A stretch of DNA of 64,000 bases from the NCBI RefSeq assembly GCF_000612665.1, contig NZ_HG942084.1, forward strand, positions 1 to 64,000, given 5' to 3'. Origin of the DNA: Neobacillus dielmonensis (GTDB taxonomy: Bacteria; Bacillota; Bacilli; Bacillales; Cytobacillaceae). Shown here piece by piece: positions 54,753 to 63,958 of the stretch (the stretch's first letter is position 1; each line of letters begins with the position of its first letter). The notes beneath the pieces were generated by a model. It made no database searches and was not told where the DNA came from. It saw only the letters and a program-made list of their open reading frames with translations. A program made the position numbers and the translations under genes.

Positions 54753-56000
54753 TTGGGAAAACAAAAGCATAAAGGCTTGACTATTTTAGCCATCAGTTCC
54801 ATCCCCATGATTCTGGTTCTGGGAAACTCAATGTTGATTCCGCTTCTCCCAAAGATGAAGACTGAGTTAGATATTTCACAGTTTAAGGTTAGTTTGGTGA
54901 TTTCTGTTTTTTCCATCGCTGCTGCTATTTCTATTCCTGTTTTAGGTTATTTATCCGACCGGTTCTCTCGAAAAGCCGTGATTATACCGGCACTTATTTT
55001 ATATGGGAGCGGCGGCCTATTAGCGGGGGCAGCATCTGCTTGGTTTTCCAGTGCTTATACTTGGATATTAGCGGGAAGAATCATGCAGGGTATTGGTGCT
55101 GCAGGTACTGCACCGATTGCCATGGCGTTAACTGGTGACTTGTTTAAGGGCGGTGAACAAAGTAAAGTTCTGGGCTTGGTCGAAGCATCAAATGGATTCG
55201 GCAAGGTTATCAGCCCAATCCTAGGCTCCCTTTTTGCCCTGTTGTTCTGGTACGCTGCTTTTTTTGCCTTCCCGATTTTTTGCCTAATCTCTATATTACT
55301 AACGATCTTTTTTATCAAAGAGAAAAAAGCAAAAAAGGAACCACCGCCTGTCGGTAAATATGTGAAAGGGTTGGCTAGTGTCTTTAAAACAGAAGGTCGG
55401 TGGCTATTTGCTGCCTACTTGACCGGAGCGACCTGCCTGTTTACGCTATTTGGTATTTTATTTTACATTTCCGATATTCTTGAAAAACAACATGGCATTG
55501 ATGGGTTGCTTAAAGGGGGAATCCTGGCGATTCCACTGCTGTTTATGACAACCACTTCCTACATTACTGGGAGCAAAATTGGAAAAAGAATGGGATTGAT
55601 GAAGTCGTTAATAATTTTAGGTCTTTTATTGATGACGGCCTCATTTGCATGCCTGATCTTCTTTAAAAGCCTTGTGCCATTCTTTTCCGTTTTAGTGGTC
55701 AGCAGTATTGGAACTGGATTAGTACTTCCGTGCATTAACAGCTTTATTACTGGTTCTGTTCCGACAGACCGCCGGGGGTTTGTCACCTCTTTATATGGTT
55801 CTGTTCGTTTCTTAGGGGTTGCCATCGGGCCGCCAATCTTTGGAACCTTAATGGAATGGTCTCGAACTGGCATGTTTTTAATCACTGCAGGTTTAACACT
55901 ATTTTGTGCTCTTCTATGTCTCGTTCTGATCCATGTTGCAAAGAAGGAAAAATCGTCTAAAGAAAATGATACTCTATTTGAAAAACTGCAGTTCACTTAG
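54753..56000 (+). CDS. MFS transporter, possible sulfolactate-locus exporter (YitG-like position)
   Basis: This 415-residue twelve-helix major facilitator has motif A as [15 protein letters not shown] and motif C-like [18 protein letters not shown], the layout of drug:H+ antiporters of 12-14 TMS type. The TTG start lies 8 nt after AGGAG; a GTG three codons upstream is within the ribosome region. It is divergent from comA with a gap of about 150 bp, as an MFS gene (yitG) accompanies the B. subtilis yit locus. The substrate is not determined. Confidence 0.85.
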   Translation: MGKQKHKGLTILAISSIPMILVLGNSMLIPLLPKMKTELDISQFKVSLVISVFSIAAAISIPVLGYLSDRFSRKAVIIPALILYGSGGLLAGAASAWFSSAYTWILAGRIMQGIGAAGTAPIAMALTGDLFKGGEQSKVLGLVEASNGFGKVISPILGSLFALLFWYAAFFAFPIFCLISILLTIFFIKEKKAKKEPPPVGKYVKGLASVFKTEGRWLFAAYLTGATCLFTLFGILFYISDILEKQHGIDGLLKGGILAIPLLFMTTTSYITGSKIGKRMGLMKSLIILGLLLMTASFACLIFFKSLVPFFSVLVVSSIGTGLVLPCINSFITGSVPTDRRGFVTSLYGSVRFLGVAIGPPIFGTLMEWSRTGMFLITAGLTLFCALLCLVLIHVAKKEKSSKENDTLFEKLQFT

Positions 56001-56005
56001 AAAGT

Positions 56006-56031
56006 GGAAGCGCCGGCGAGGCGTTTCCTTC
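56006..56031 (+). terminator. Hairpin after the MFS gene
   Basis: ggaagcgcc / ggcgtttcc is followed by TTCATTT on the + strand. Confidence 0.55.
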
Positions 56032-56071
56032 ATTTAAAAAAGTATTGCCAATCCAAAAAAGGGAGTGAATT

Positions 56072-56359
56072 TTGTTGCAAATTTATTTTTCTCCAGAGGT
56101 CATTACTCCACAATTTCAAGTGTTAAATGTTGTAGATTCTGAAAACAAGGCGGTTGGAAATGTGGCCTTCTTGTTTGATGAAAAAAAGTTGTATGTATAT
56201 GGAATTTTAGAAGAAGAAGGTGTCGGAGAAGATTTTAAGGACTTGGTGACTCCTTACATAAAGGGGTTGGCTAAAGCTAAACCAGATGTTGAAGTATTTT
56301 CCTGTTTATATATTGGCTGCCAGAAAATAAAACTACATGGTGATGAAGAAGACAAATAA
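56072..56359 (+). CDS. Small protein of unknown family
   Basis: This 95-residue acidic alpha/beta protein begins (M)LQIYFSPEVITPQFQ. It has two cysteines near the C-terminus (CLYIGC) and no signal or membrane segment. GGGAG lies 6 nt before a TTG-TTG pair. It stands between the MFS gene and the TSUP transporter gene on the same strand. I do not recognise it. Confidence 0.65.
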   Translation: MLQIYFSPEVITPQFQVLNVVDSENKAVGNVAFLFDEKKLYVYGILEEEGVGEDFKDLVTPYIKGLAKAKPDVEVFSCLYIGCQKIKLHGDEEDK

Positions 56360-56488
56360 ATGGTCTATTGGGTATATTTCTAAGGGAGGAGTTCCTCCCA
56401 ATTTTTTTTAGAAAAGTTTGTGTAACATGGCATTTGACCACTTCATACCTTATTGTATCTTTAGCTAGAGATATGGAGTGTATGCCCA

Positions 56489-57253
56489 ATGAGTATAGGC
56501 ATCATCTTTATGGGGCTTTTTATTGGTTTTATGGTTGGATTAACCGGTGTAGGCGGTGCAGCTCTATTAACACCTATTTTAATTTTATTAGGGATTAATC
56601 CTTCCATTGCGGTTGGTACAGACCTGTTTTATAACTCCATTACTAAATTATTTGGCTCTATTCAGCATTTCAAACAAAAGACGATTAACTTAAAGCTTGT
56701 CAAGTACCTAGCGATTGGAAGTATCCCAAGCGCTCTCCTCGCAGTAGGCATTCTCCATTTATTTAACGCCTACTTTCATAATCAGGAACAAATCATTAAA
56801 CACTCACTCGGATATGTATTAATATTAGTGGCCGTTGCTACCTTAATTAAAACCTTTATGAAAAATAAAATTGAATGGAATCAGCTTCAGCTAAAGCCTG
56901 TAGAGGAAAAACGAGCTATGTCAATCGCAATCGGAGCAGTACTGGGATTTATAGTTGGTCTTACCTCGATAGGTTCAGGTTCTATGTTTGCGCTAGCCAT
57001 GTTATATCTGTATCGGTTGGGTCCTTCAGAACTGGTCGGAACTGATATTGCCCACGCTTTTTTATTAGTGACCGCAGCAGGAATTTTGCATGCTGGTATT
57101 GGAAACGTAGATTATATGTTAGCTGTCAACCTACTTTTGGGGTCCATTCCTGGTGTGATTATAGGAAGCAGCCTATCATCCAAATTCCCAGCGAAACCTT
57201 TAAGAACCATTTTGGCCATTATGATCTTACTAAGCGGCATAAAGCTAATATAA
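56489..57253 (+). CDS. TSUP-family transporter (TauE/SafE, sulfite exporter type)
   Basis: The 254 residues form about eight helices in two similar halves: GFMVGLTGVGGAALLTPILI and GFIVGLTSIGSGSMFALAM are the paired signature motifs. The family exports sulfite, sulfoacetate or related organosulfur anions. Its place next to an operon that makes sulfite and sulfolactate supports such a cargo. GGAG lies 10 nt before the ATG. Confidence 0.88.
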   Translation: MSIGIIFMGLFIGFMVGLTGVGGAALLTPILILLGINPSIAVGTDLFYNSITKLFGSIQHFKQKTINLKLVKYLAIGSIPSALLAVGILHLFNAYFHNQEQIIKHSLGYVLILVAVATLIKTFMKNKIEWNQLQLKPVEEKRAMSIAIGAVLGFIVGLTSIGSGSMFALAMLYLYRLGPSELVGTDIAHAFLLVTAAGILHAGIGNVDYMLAVNLLLGSIPGVIIGSSLSSKFPAKPLRTILAIMILLSGIKLI

Positions 57254-57299
57254 TCATATTCACGGTCCAAATATAAAGCCCTGTATACCAATAGTGTTA

Positions 57300-57338
57300 C
57301 AAGCAGAGGATGGACTAAAGCCGCCTCTGCTTTCTTAT
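57300..57338 (+). terminator. Terminator of the TSUP gene
   Basis: aagcagagg / cctctgctt is followed by TTCTTATGT on the + strand, between convergent TSUP and gerAB genes. Confidence 0.65.
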
Positions 57339-57354
57339 GTCTACTATGTTGTGA

Positions 57355-58458
57355 TTATAATACTGGTCTTCCGGGTCCTTCTAAGTTTTTTCTTGATTTT
57401 CTCTTGATGATCAGGAACATCCCAATGAGAATGACCTCCAAAATAAGCCCTAACGAACTCCATGTATAAAAAGAATAATGAATATGCTCCATACTGTTCT
57501 TAAATATAAGGATGGAGATATAACCCAAAATAAAAGCAAAAGGAAATAAAAACTTATTCGTGTTAGATTTATAAAAAATACTAAAGCAATGGTTGATGCC
57601 GTATAACAAAAACGCCGCTTTCGTTATGAGTGTGGGAACCCAAACTGCCACAATGACTAAATCAAGCCGGTCCAGGAAATCTGTCAGATTGATTTGTTGA
57701 ATGAGTATATAGGATGGAAATGTAGCTTCCATCACTATTTTTTTCCCCAAAACAGCAATCTGCATCACAATGACGATGAGGAATAATCCTGTCCCTATAA
57801 TAGCTCCCCATAGAACGGCACTTCTTGCTGCTTTTATAGGGTTAATATTTCCAACTACTATGAGAATGATTAACATCTCACCCAGCCACGAAAACGTGAA
57901 ATATACAGATTTAATGAGCGACAATGCAGTATGAAAGGTAGGCAGGGGTTGAAAATTTCTAACGTCTGCCTCATTCAGCATTATTATGGGCAGTATTACA
58001 ATTACAAACCCCAGAATAACAAAATAAATCGCATTTATTCTTGCTGTAACCTCTAACCCGGCCATAGCAACGTAAGTAATGCCCAAAACGGTCAATATCA
58101 TAATGACTGAAATCGGTGTACTAGGCAAAAGGACAGATGCCACAAAATCAATCATGGCTCTTAAATCACGAATAAAAGTTAACAGGAGAAAGAGTAAAAA
58201 GAAGAAAAGAAAACCCTTTTCCCAAAAACTGCTGTGTTTTTCTACCATAAAAAGTTCTCTTAAGGATTCGGCATGCTTTTTCTTTCCAAACAAAAGGTAA
58301 ACAATTAGGATTAATATCGGCAAGATCATTAAGGGTACAATCCAGGCACTTTGTCCCCCGATATGAACTGTAATTTGCGGAAGACTAATGACCGTTGCAC
58401 TTACAATAAAATTTGCTACTAAAAACATCACTTGTAAGTTGGATATTTTCTGTTTCAT
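57355..58458 (-). CDS. gerAB: Germinant receptor subunit B (GerAB-type spore permease)
   Basis: This 367-residue amino acid permease-like protein has about ten helices and starts NLQVMFLVANFIVSATVISL, as GerAB/GerBB/GerKB proteins do. It is the ligand-binding subunit in the spore inner membrane. Its ATG overlaps the stop of the small gene upstream (ATGA). It is the last gene of the operon, whereas B. subtilis gerA has order A-B-C. Confidence 0.92.
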   Translation of the reverse strand: MKQKISNLQVMFLVANFIVSATVISLPQITVHIGGQSAWIVPLMILPILILIVYLLFGKKKHAESLRELFMVEKHSSFWEKGFLFFFLLFLLLTFIRDLRAMIDFVASVLLPSTPISVIMILTVLGITYVAMAGLEVTARINAIYFVILGFVIVILPIIMLNEADVRNFQPLPTFHTALSLIKSVYFTFSWLGEMLIILIVVGNINPIKAARSAVLWGAIIGTGLFLIVIVMQIAVLGKKIVMEATFPSYILIQQINLTDFLDRLDLVIVAVWVPTLITKAAFLLYGINHCFSIFYKSNTNKFLFPFAFILGYISILIFKNSMEHIHYSFYTWSSLGLILEVILIGMFLIIKRKSRKNLEGPGRPVL

Positions 58459-58679
58459 ATATTCACAACCATTCTAGAAAGACTCCCGAATGTATTATTT
58501 AAGAACACTGTCACAATATTCAAATTGATATTTAATCCTTGTAAGATAGTGCAGCTTATTACTGCTAAAACAAGCAGATACATCCATTTTCTTTCTTTTT
58601 TTGCTAAAATCTTTCCTTTTAACATCACAAAAACGTAGATGATTAATGTGAGCCAGACAAATACAATACCGATATCCAT
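58455..58679 (-). CDS. Small germinant receptor-associated membrane protein (GerD-subunit type)
   Basis: The 74 residues form two membrane helices separated by KGKILAKKERKW. Small two-helix proteins of this size accompany several gerA-type operons (the D subunit) and modulate germination. AGAGGAAATG precedes the ATG. It is 4 nt after gerAC and overlaps gerAB by 4 nt, so it is firmly part of the operon. It is not the unrelated GerD lipoprotein. Confidence 0.85.
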   Translation of the reverse strand: MDIGIVFVWLTLIIYVFVMLKGKILAKKERKWMYLLVLAVISCTILQGLNINLNIVTVFLNNTFGSLSRMVVNI

Positions 58680-58683
58680 GTTT

Positions 58684-59838
58684 TCATTTCCTCTCGATAT
58701 TTCCTGTATTGGTGGTTCTTTGTATATCAGAATCTACATGAATATTTACTTTCAGCGTTGGAAGAGTCTTTTCCCAATCTTCCTCCCAGTTATTCTTCCA
58801 TTCATGATAGTGATTACGGTACAAATACCAACCAAACCCGTAAACATCTATTCCCTCGGAATGTGCATGATCTAAGACAGCTTTAATATTAGATTTAATC
58901 ATTTCTTCCATCTTTTTGATGATTAAATGATAGGTCTTAGGGTCCTCAATCCTCAAATCTGGTTCATTTTCTAAAAGAATTCCTATTGCTCTCACTTTTA
59001 GATCAAAGGAAGGTTTTCCATTCACAATCTGGAAAGCAGGTTTTATGCTGCTGTTAATAATTTGAACTGATATTTCCTTATTTTTTAGCACTTGAAAGGA
59101 GAAAGGTTTCTTGACCATTTTCTCATTAAGCCACATAATCCCCTGGGACTCACTCTTGTTTGTAGTGAATACCATCTTATCCTTGTTAAATAACGCGTAA
59201 CTCCCCATCAAAATTTCTTTCCCATTCTTTTCCTTCTTGGTGGTGCCAGTGGATTCGATTACGGGGGCGACAATATCCTTTCCTGGACGGGATAAATCTT
59301 GCATAGCATCCATTGCTGTCATATTCAAGGATGTCTTAGACATTTCTCTAATGGCTTCTCCTGAGAATTGTTCCATTTTTGGCTGTGCCTGTAACATTTT
59401 TACAGCCTCACCCTTAGAAATAACTAAAAAAGTTGATAACCTTGATTGAGGATGAATAAAGGTAGCAAGTAATGCCTCCTTGATCCCATGTTTAGCTAAA
59501 TCCTCACCGATAATGAATACTCGTCGATGACCGAAAAATATCTTTCTTGACAACCTTGCCTGTACATCCTCTAAGCTTTGCCGGATATTATCTCCTGTTC
59601 CTACAAGAACAGATATTGGACCTCCACCGCTTGTTCCTCCTCCACCGCCGCTCGAACCGGATCCGCCCATCGAACTTGGCAATGGAATTTGGATGGCTAC
59701 TTTATATTTTTCCTTTGGAGCTTTGTCCACAGAGGTGGCAAGAACAAAGGCATTATCATTTATTTCAGTCCGATCCCAACATCCCGTTAAAATGAATAGA
59801 GGCAGGGTGAAACAGAGGATCAAACGAAGTTTTTTCAT
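58684..59838 (-). CDS. gerAC: Germinant receptor subunit C lipoprotein (GerAC-type)
   Basis: This 384-residue lipoprotein has the signal peptide MKKLRLILCFTLPLFILTGC (lipobox ILTGC) followed by WDRTEINDNAFV, the family hallmark. It carries a glycine/serine-rich insertion (about residues 57-74), then HRRVFIIGEDLA and a C-terminal YGFGWYLYRNHYHEWK segment. It overlaps gerAA by 4 nt. Confidence 0.93.
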   Translation of the reverse strand: MKKLRLILCFTLPLFILTGCWDRTEINDNAFVLATSVDKAPKEKYKVAIQIPLPSSMGGSGSSGGGGGTSGGGPISVLVGTGDNIRQSLEDVQARLSRKIFFGHRRVFIIGEDLAKHGIKEALLATFIHPQSRLSTFLVISKGEAVKMLQAQPKMEQFSGEAIREMSKTSLNMTAMDAMQDLSRPGKDIVAPVIESTGTTKKEKNGKEILMGSYALFNKDKMVFTTNKSESQGIMWLNEKMVKKPFSFQVLKNKEISVQIINSSIKPAFQIVNGKPSFDLKVRAIGILLENEPDLRIEDPKTYHLIIKKMEEMIKSNIKAVLDHAHSEGIDVYGFGWYLYRNHYHEWKNNWEEDWEKTLPTLKVNIHVDSDIQRTTNTGNIERK

Positions 59839-61382
59839 GAGGAACTCCCTTCTTCCCTTATTTTTCCGGTATTCTCAGTCTGTCTGACAACATCATCCTT
59901 TACTAGCTGGTTAGGTCTTCGGTCCATGGCCCACCATGGCACTCGTAAAAAGACATCCTTTAACGACTTTACGGACATGGGAGCAAGTGGCCAGAAATAT
60001 GGGATGCCAAACGATCTCAGTTTGCACAGATGCGTTAACACTGCCAAAACGCCTAAAACGACTCCGAATAACCCAAACATAGCACCGAGAAAAATTAATG
60101 GGAAACGTAACATACGAAAAGCAACCGACATGTTATATCTTGGAATGGTAAATGAAGAGATACCAGTAAGTGAAATAATAATAACAGTTGGTGCCGATAC
60201 AATACCTGCCTCGACTGCTGCCTGTCCAATAACCAGTGCTCCCAAGATTCCAACCGCTTGCCCAACTACCTGAGGAAGTCGGATCCCTGCTTCTCTTAAT
60301 GCTTCAAACGATAGCTCCATAATCATTACCTCAACAAACATTGGGAATGGGATCGCCTCTCTGCTTGCGGCAATCGACAACATTAATGAGGTAGGAATCA
60401 TTTCTTGATGGAAGGTAGTGACTGCTACATAGATTCCAGGTAAAGTGAGCGCAATAAACACAAACGCGATCCGAAGGAATCTTAGGAAGATATAGATTTG
60501 AAATCGGCCATAATAATCTTCACTGGCTTGAAAAAACTGCCAAAATGTCGCCGGTAAAATTAAAACGAAGGGAGTTCCATCCACTATAATCGCTACACGG
60601 CCTTCTAATAGATTGGCTGCAACCGTATCAGGGCGTTCTGTATTTTGAATCTGGGGAAACATGGTCCAAGCACTGTCCTCAATCAATTCTTCGATATAAC
60701 CGCTCTCTAAAATTCCATCAATACTAATTTTGTCGAGCCTTGACAGCACTTCTTCCACTAAATTTGGAGCTGCAATCCCCTCAATATAAAGAACGGCAAT
60801 ACCTGTCATTGTCTCCTCGCCAATATCTTTTGATAATATTTTCAAACGATTCGAGCGAACTCTAGACCGGACAAGAGCTGTGTTTACCCGTAATCTTTCG
60901 GTAAAGCCTTCTCGGGAACCACGGACGGAAGATTCTGTCTGCGGCTCGGCAACCGTTCTCCGGTCACCTCCTTTAGCATCAAATATAATCCCCTTTGTGA
61001 GTCCATCTACCAGCAACACGGTATTAGCCTTTAAGACATTGCTTACGACATCGTCCAATTTGGATGTTTCAGAGACAGAACTTAATGAGATTACTCGTTC
61101 CATCAATAAATTGGCTGATATCCTTTCTGTTTCTACTTCTTCCAAAAGCTGGCGGATCCCATTCAGTTCTACAGATTTGGAATCAATAAATCCATCTACA
61201 AACACGACAAATGCATGTGCTTTGCCAGCCACGATTGGGCGGAAGACAATATCGGAACAATCTTTAAACAACTCTTTTAAAATGCTTATATTGTCTGTTA
61301 ATTTTGGACTTATCTCTTTATGTGTTTCATCGCTAGTTAATGCATTTGATTCTACATTCTTGAATTTTTTAAATTTCTTCAT
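59835..61382 (-). CDS. gerAA: Germinant receptor subunit A (GerAA-type)
   Basis: The 515 residues have a soluble N-terminal region (about 1-260: VDGFIDSKSV, VNTALVRSRVRSNRLK, YIEGIAAPNLVEEV). Four to six membrane helices follow with PGIYVAVTTFHQEMIP, EAIPFPMFVEVMIMELSFEA and the C-terminal RVPWWAMDRRPNQL. It is first in the operon. GGAG lies 9 nt before the ATG. Repeat copy D begins 30 bp upstream, and no sigmaG-type promoter is visible between it and the gene. Confidence 0.94.
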   Translation of the reverse strand: MKKFKKFKNVESNALTSDETHKEISPKLTDNISILKELFKDCSDIVFRPIVAGKAHAFVVFVDGFIDSKSVELNGIRQLLEEVETERISANLLMERVISLSSVSETSKLDDVVSNVLKANTVLLVDGLTKGIIFDAKGGDRRTVAEPQTESSVRGSREGFTERLRVNTALVRSRVRSNRLKILSKDIGEETMTGIAVLYIEGIAAPNLVEEVLSRLDKISIDGILESGYIEELIEDSAWTMFPQIQNTERPDTVAANLLEGRVAIIVDGTPFVLILPATFWQFFQASEDYYGRFQIYIFLRFLRIAFVFIALTLPGIYVAVTTFHQEMIPTSLMLSIAASREAIPFPMFVEVMIMELSFEALREAGIRLPQVVGQAVGILGALVIGQAAVEAGIVSAPTVIIISLTGISSFTIPRYNMSVAFRMLRFPLIFLGAMFGLFGVVLGVLAVLTHLCKLRSFGIPYFWPLAPMSVKSLKDVFLRVPWWAMDRRPNQLVKDDVVRQTENTGKIREEGSSS

Positions 61383-61412
61383 TGCTCAAAACTCCACAGT
61401 ATCATATTTTTT

Positions 61413-61522
61413 GGCTCCGTTAAATTTGGCTGTTGATTGCAGCGAAAGAAGCTCAGCGAACCCGCGGACTTGCCCCTTCCGTTCCAATCAACAGAGTCAA
61501 ATATCATTAACGTTAACAGAGC
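61413..61522 (-). repeat. Palindromic interspersed repeat, copy D, upstream of gerAA
   Basis: Read on the - strand it runs from GCTCTGTTAACGTTAATGAT through CTCTGTTGATTGGAACGGAA to GCAATCAACAGCCAAATTT and ends AACGGAGCC. The centre differs from copies A and B, but the ends are clearly the same family. Confidence 0.75.
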
Positions 61523-61691
61523 AATTTCTAAAAGGGTTGTTACGGACTCAGCTAAATCAGTTTTTAATATAACCCACATTTAGAAATTTATCCCTTGGAA
61601 GAAACAGCAAATAGAGAGTTTCGAATTCTTGTCCTTCTATTAACGAAATACAAACATATAATGGAAATGAAATCTTTTTAAGGAGGTTCCT

Positions 61692-61964
61692 ATGTTTATT
61701 TTTATTGAAAAAGCGGTATTAGGAATGGCCTTGTTAAGGGTGCTTTCGGGGAGTATTGAAATTTTCGCGGCGCTGCTCATGCTAAAATTTAATTCAGTTG
61801 AAAAGGCCCTTATGGTGAACAGTTCGCTTGCCCTGGTCGGACCGATTATCCTAGTTCTTACCACTACCATTGGAGTTCTAGGAATGGGAAACCTATCTTT
61901 ATTCAAAATTGGATGGATTTTTCTTGGTGTCAGCTGTATCTTAATCGGGGTTTTAAAGGCTTAA
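61692..61964 (+). CDS. yqhV: YqhV-like small membrane protein (DUF2619)
   Basis: The 90 residues form three hydrophobic helices. The sequence LGMALLRVLSGSIEIFAALL and FNSVEKALMVNSSLALVGPI is the DUF2619/YqhV pattern of spore formers; its function is unknown. AAGGAGG lies 5 nt before the ATG. Monocistronic. Confidence 0.88.
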   Translation: MFIFIEKAVLGMALLRVLSGSIEIFAALLMLKFNSVEKALMVNSSLALVGPIILVLTTTIGVLGMGNLSLFKIGWIFLGVSCILIGVLKA

Positions 61965-62004
61965 AAAAGCTGCCTTAGGATTATTCCCAAAGCAGCTTTT
62001 TAAA
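61963..62004. terminator. Bidirectional terminator between yqhV and ltaS
   Basis: aaaaagctgc / gcagcttttt with T-runs on both strands serves the convergent genes. Confidence 0.8.
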
Positions 62005-62008
62005 AATG

Positions 62009-63958
62009 TTATTTTGTTGTCGCTTCTTTTTCATTATAGTCATATTTTGACCGGTCTACCGGAGTAAAGCCTTTCGGAGTATAGAATCGTAGCAAATCGC
62101 CATTAACTACCTTATCCGAAAGAGCTAATTTTTGTTCAACAATTGATTTATATTTTTTCGCATCTTCCATTTGATTTTGTTCTAGCTTCGTCCCCGTTTT
62201 GGAATCATAGTATTTGCCATCAACAGAAGTGATGTCAGGACTGACATAATCACCATTTCGGAACGGTACAATTTGGTCATGCTGTTCGGATAAAAGGTCT
62301 GTCCCGAACTGTACATCGTCTTTATTGTCAATTCCCAGCAGATGGAGCAATGTAGGAAGCAGGTCAACTTGTCCGCCATATTGATGTTGGACTCCACCTT
62401 CGATTCCCGGAACATGAATCAGTAAAGGCACCCGCTGCAATCCTGCACTTTCAAATCCATTTATTTCTTTACCCATCACTTTTGACATGGCTTTATTATG
62501 ATTCTCAGAAATACCATAATGGTCACCGTACATGATGATGATAGAGTTGTCATAAAGACCCGATTCTTTTAAATAAGAAAAGAATTGCTCTAATGCCTCA
62601 TCAGCATACCGCGCTGTTTGAAAATAGTTGTCCACCGACGGGTCTCCCGTTGTATCTGGAGCAATCGTAGCATCCTGTTCCTTCAGCGGATATGGATAGT
62701 GATTGGACACTGTAATAAACTTTGTATAAAAAGGCTGCGGTAATGATTCTAATAGCGGAACGGACTGCGAAAAGAACGGTTTGTCCATAAGGCCATATTC
62801 TGCAAGATCTTCAGAATTTATATTATAGTTTTTGGCATCGAAAAACTTATCATAACCGAATGACTTATAAATTTCATTGCGATTCCAAAAGCTTCCTGAA
62901 TTCCCGTGAAATACAGCTGATGTGTAACCCTGTTGGCCCAATATAGCTGGTGCTGCTTGATACGTATTCGTGCCTTTCGTCGTATAAGCAGAGCCTTGTG
63001 GCAATCCAAATAACGAATTTTCCAGCATAAATTCCGCATCTGATGTTTTCCCTTGACCAGTTTGATGGAAGAAGTTATCAAAATACAAGGTATTTTGATC
63101 TTTTGTAAGAGAATTTAAAAATGGAGTTACTTCTTCCCCGTGAAGCTTATAGTTTATCAAGAAATTTTGCATCGACTCCAAGTGAAGATAAATCACATTC
63201 ATCCCTTTTGCTTTGCCAAAATAGGCAGGGTTAGGAGCCGCATAATTAGATTTTGTATAGTTGATGACTTCTGTAATATCATCACTGTCAGCCATAACTC
63301 TTTGCGCAGAAGCTTTTGTACTTTTGACCGCATCATAAATCGTGTAATTATACATTCCTAAATATTTAACAATATAGTTACGGTCAAATCCCCGAGTTAA
63401 TAGTTGAGGACGGTCCGCTTCAGCTAAAGCTAAATTCACAAAAGAGATGGTTAAGGCTAAAGAAACAATGGCAGGCAGTTTTCGACGGGGATTGCCATCA
63501 ACATGCTCCATTTTTACTATTTTAAAAAGTAATAGACTGATTAATACTATAATATCTAGAAAGAATAAAAAGTCATATGACTTTAACAAAGAACCAACGC
63601 TGCCGCTAACATCCCCAAAGTTTTGTGTCTGTGTAATAGTTGGCAATGTAATAAAGTCATTAAAAAACCGATAAAATAAAATATTGGCATATAATAAAAA
63701 CGATAAAATAAAATCAATGACAATCAGCCAAATATACTTCTTTCTCCCCTTAAAGAAGAATGAAAGGCTTAAAAACAACAATGATGAGCCTAACGGATTT
63801 ATAAATAAAAGGAATTTCTGCAAAGTATTTTCTATACCTAAGTCAAATTGTGTTAATTGGGCTGTATAAGTTTTTATCCAAAGTGCAATCACAGCCAAAA
63901 GGAAAAAGCCATTGTATTGATCAAGAATAAACCGACCTCTGGTTCGTAATTTATTCAT
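62009..63958 (-). CDS. ltaS: Lipoteichoic acid synthase (LtaS-type sulfatase-fold phosphoglycerol transferase)
   Basis: It polymerises glycerol phosphate from phosphatidylglycerol into lipoteichoic acid. Five N-terminal membrane helices (to about residue 190) precede an extracellular alkaline-phosphatase/sulfatase domain. That domain has VIYLHLESMQNF (metal Glu), the nucleophile Thr near 305 in GQGKTSDAEF, and MYGDHYGISEN (metal Asp-His). AGGTG lies 7 nt before the ATG. The 649 residues are full length, complete inside the window. Bacilli carry several paralogues (LtaS, YfnI, YqgS, YvgJ); which one this is cannot be fixed here. Confidence 0.93.
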   Translation of the reverse strand: MNKLRTRGRFILDQYNGFFLLAVIALWIKTYTAQLTQFDLGIENTLQKFLLFINPLGSSLLFLSLSFFFKGRKKYIWLIVIDFILSFLLYANILFYRFFNDFITLPTITQTQNFGDVSGSVGSLLKSYDFLFFLDIIVLISLLLFKIVKMEHVDGNPRRKLPAIVSLALTISFVNLALAEADRPQLLTRGFDRNYIVKYLGMYNYTIYDAVKSTKASAQRVMADSDDITEVINYTKSNYAAPNPAYFGKAKGMNVIYLHLESMQNFLINYKLHGEEVTPFLNSLTKDQNTLYFDNFFHQTGQGKTSDAEFMLENSLFGLPQGSAYTTKGTNTYQAAPAILGQQGYTSAVFHGNSGSFWNRNEIYKSFGYDKFFDAKNYNINSEDLAEYGLMDKPFFSQSVPLLESLPQPFYTKFITVSNHYPYPLKEQDATIAPDTTGDPSVDNYFQTARYADEALEQFFSYLKESGLYDNSIIIMYGDHYGISENHNKAMSKVMGKEINGFESAGLQRVPLLIHVPGIEGGVQHQYGGQVDLLPTLLHLLGIDNKDDVQFGTDLLSEQHDQIVPFRNGDYVSPDITSVDGKYYDSKTGTKLEQNQMEDAKKYKSIVEQKLALSDKVVNGDLLRFYTPKGFTPVDRSKYDYNEKEATTK

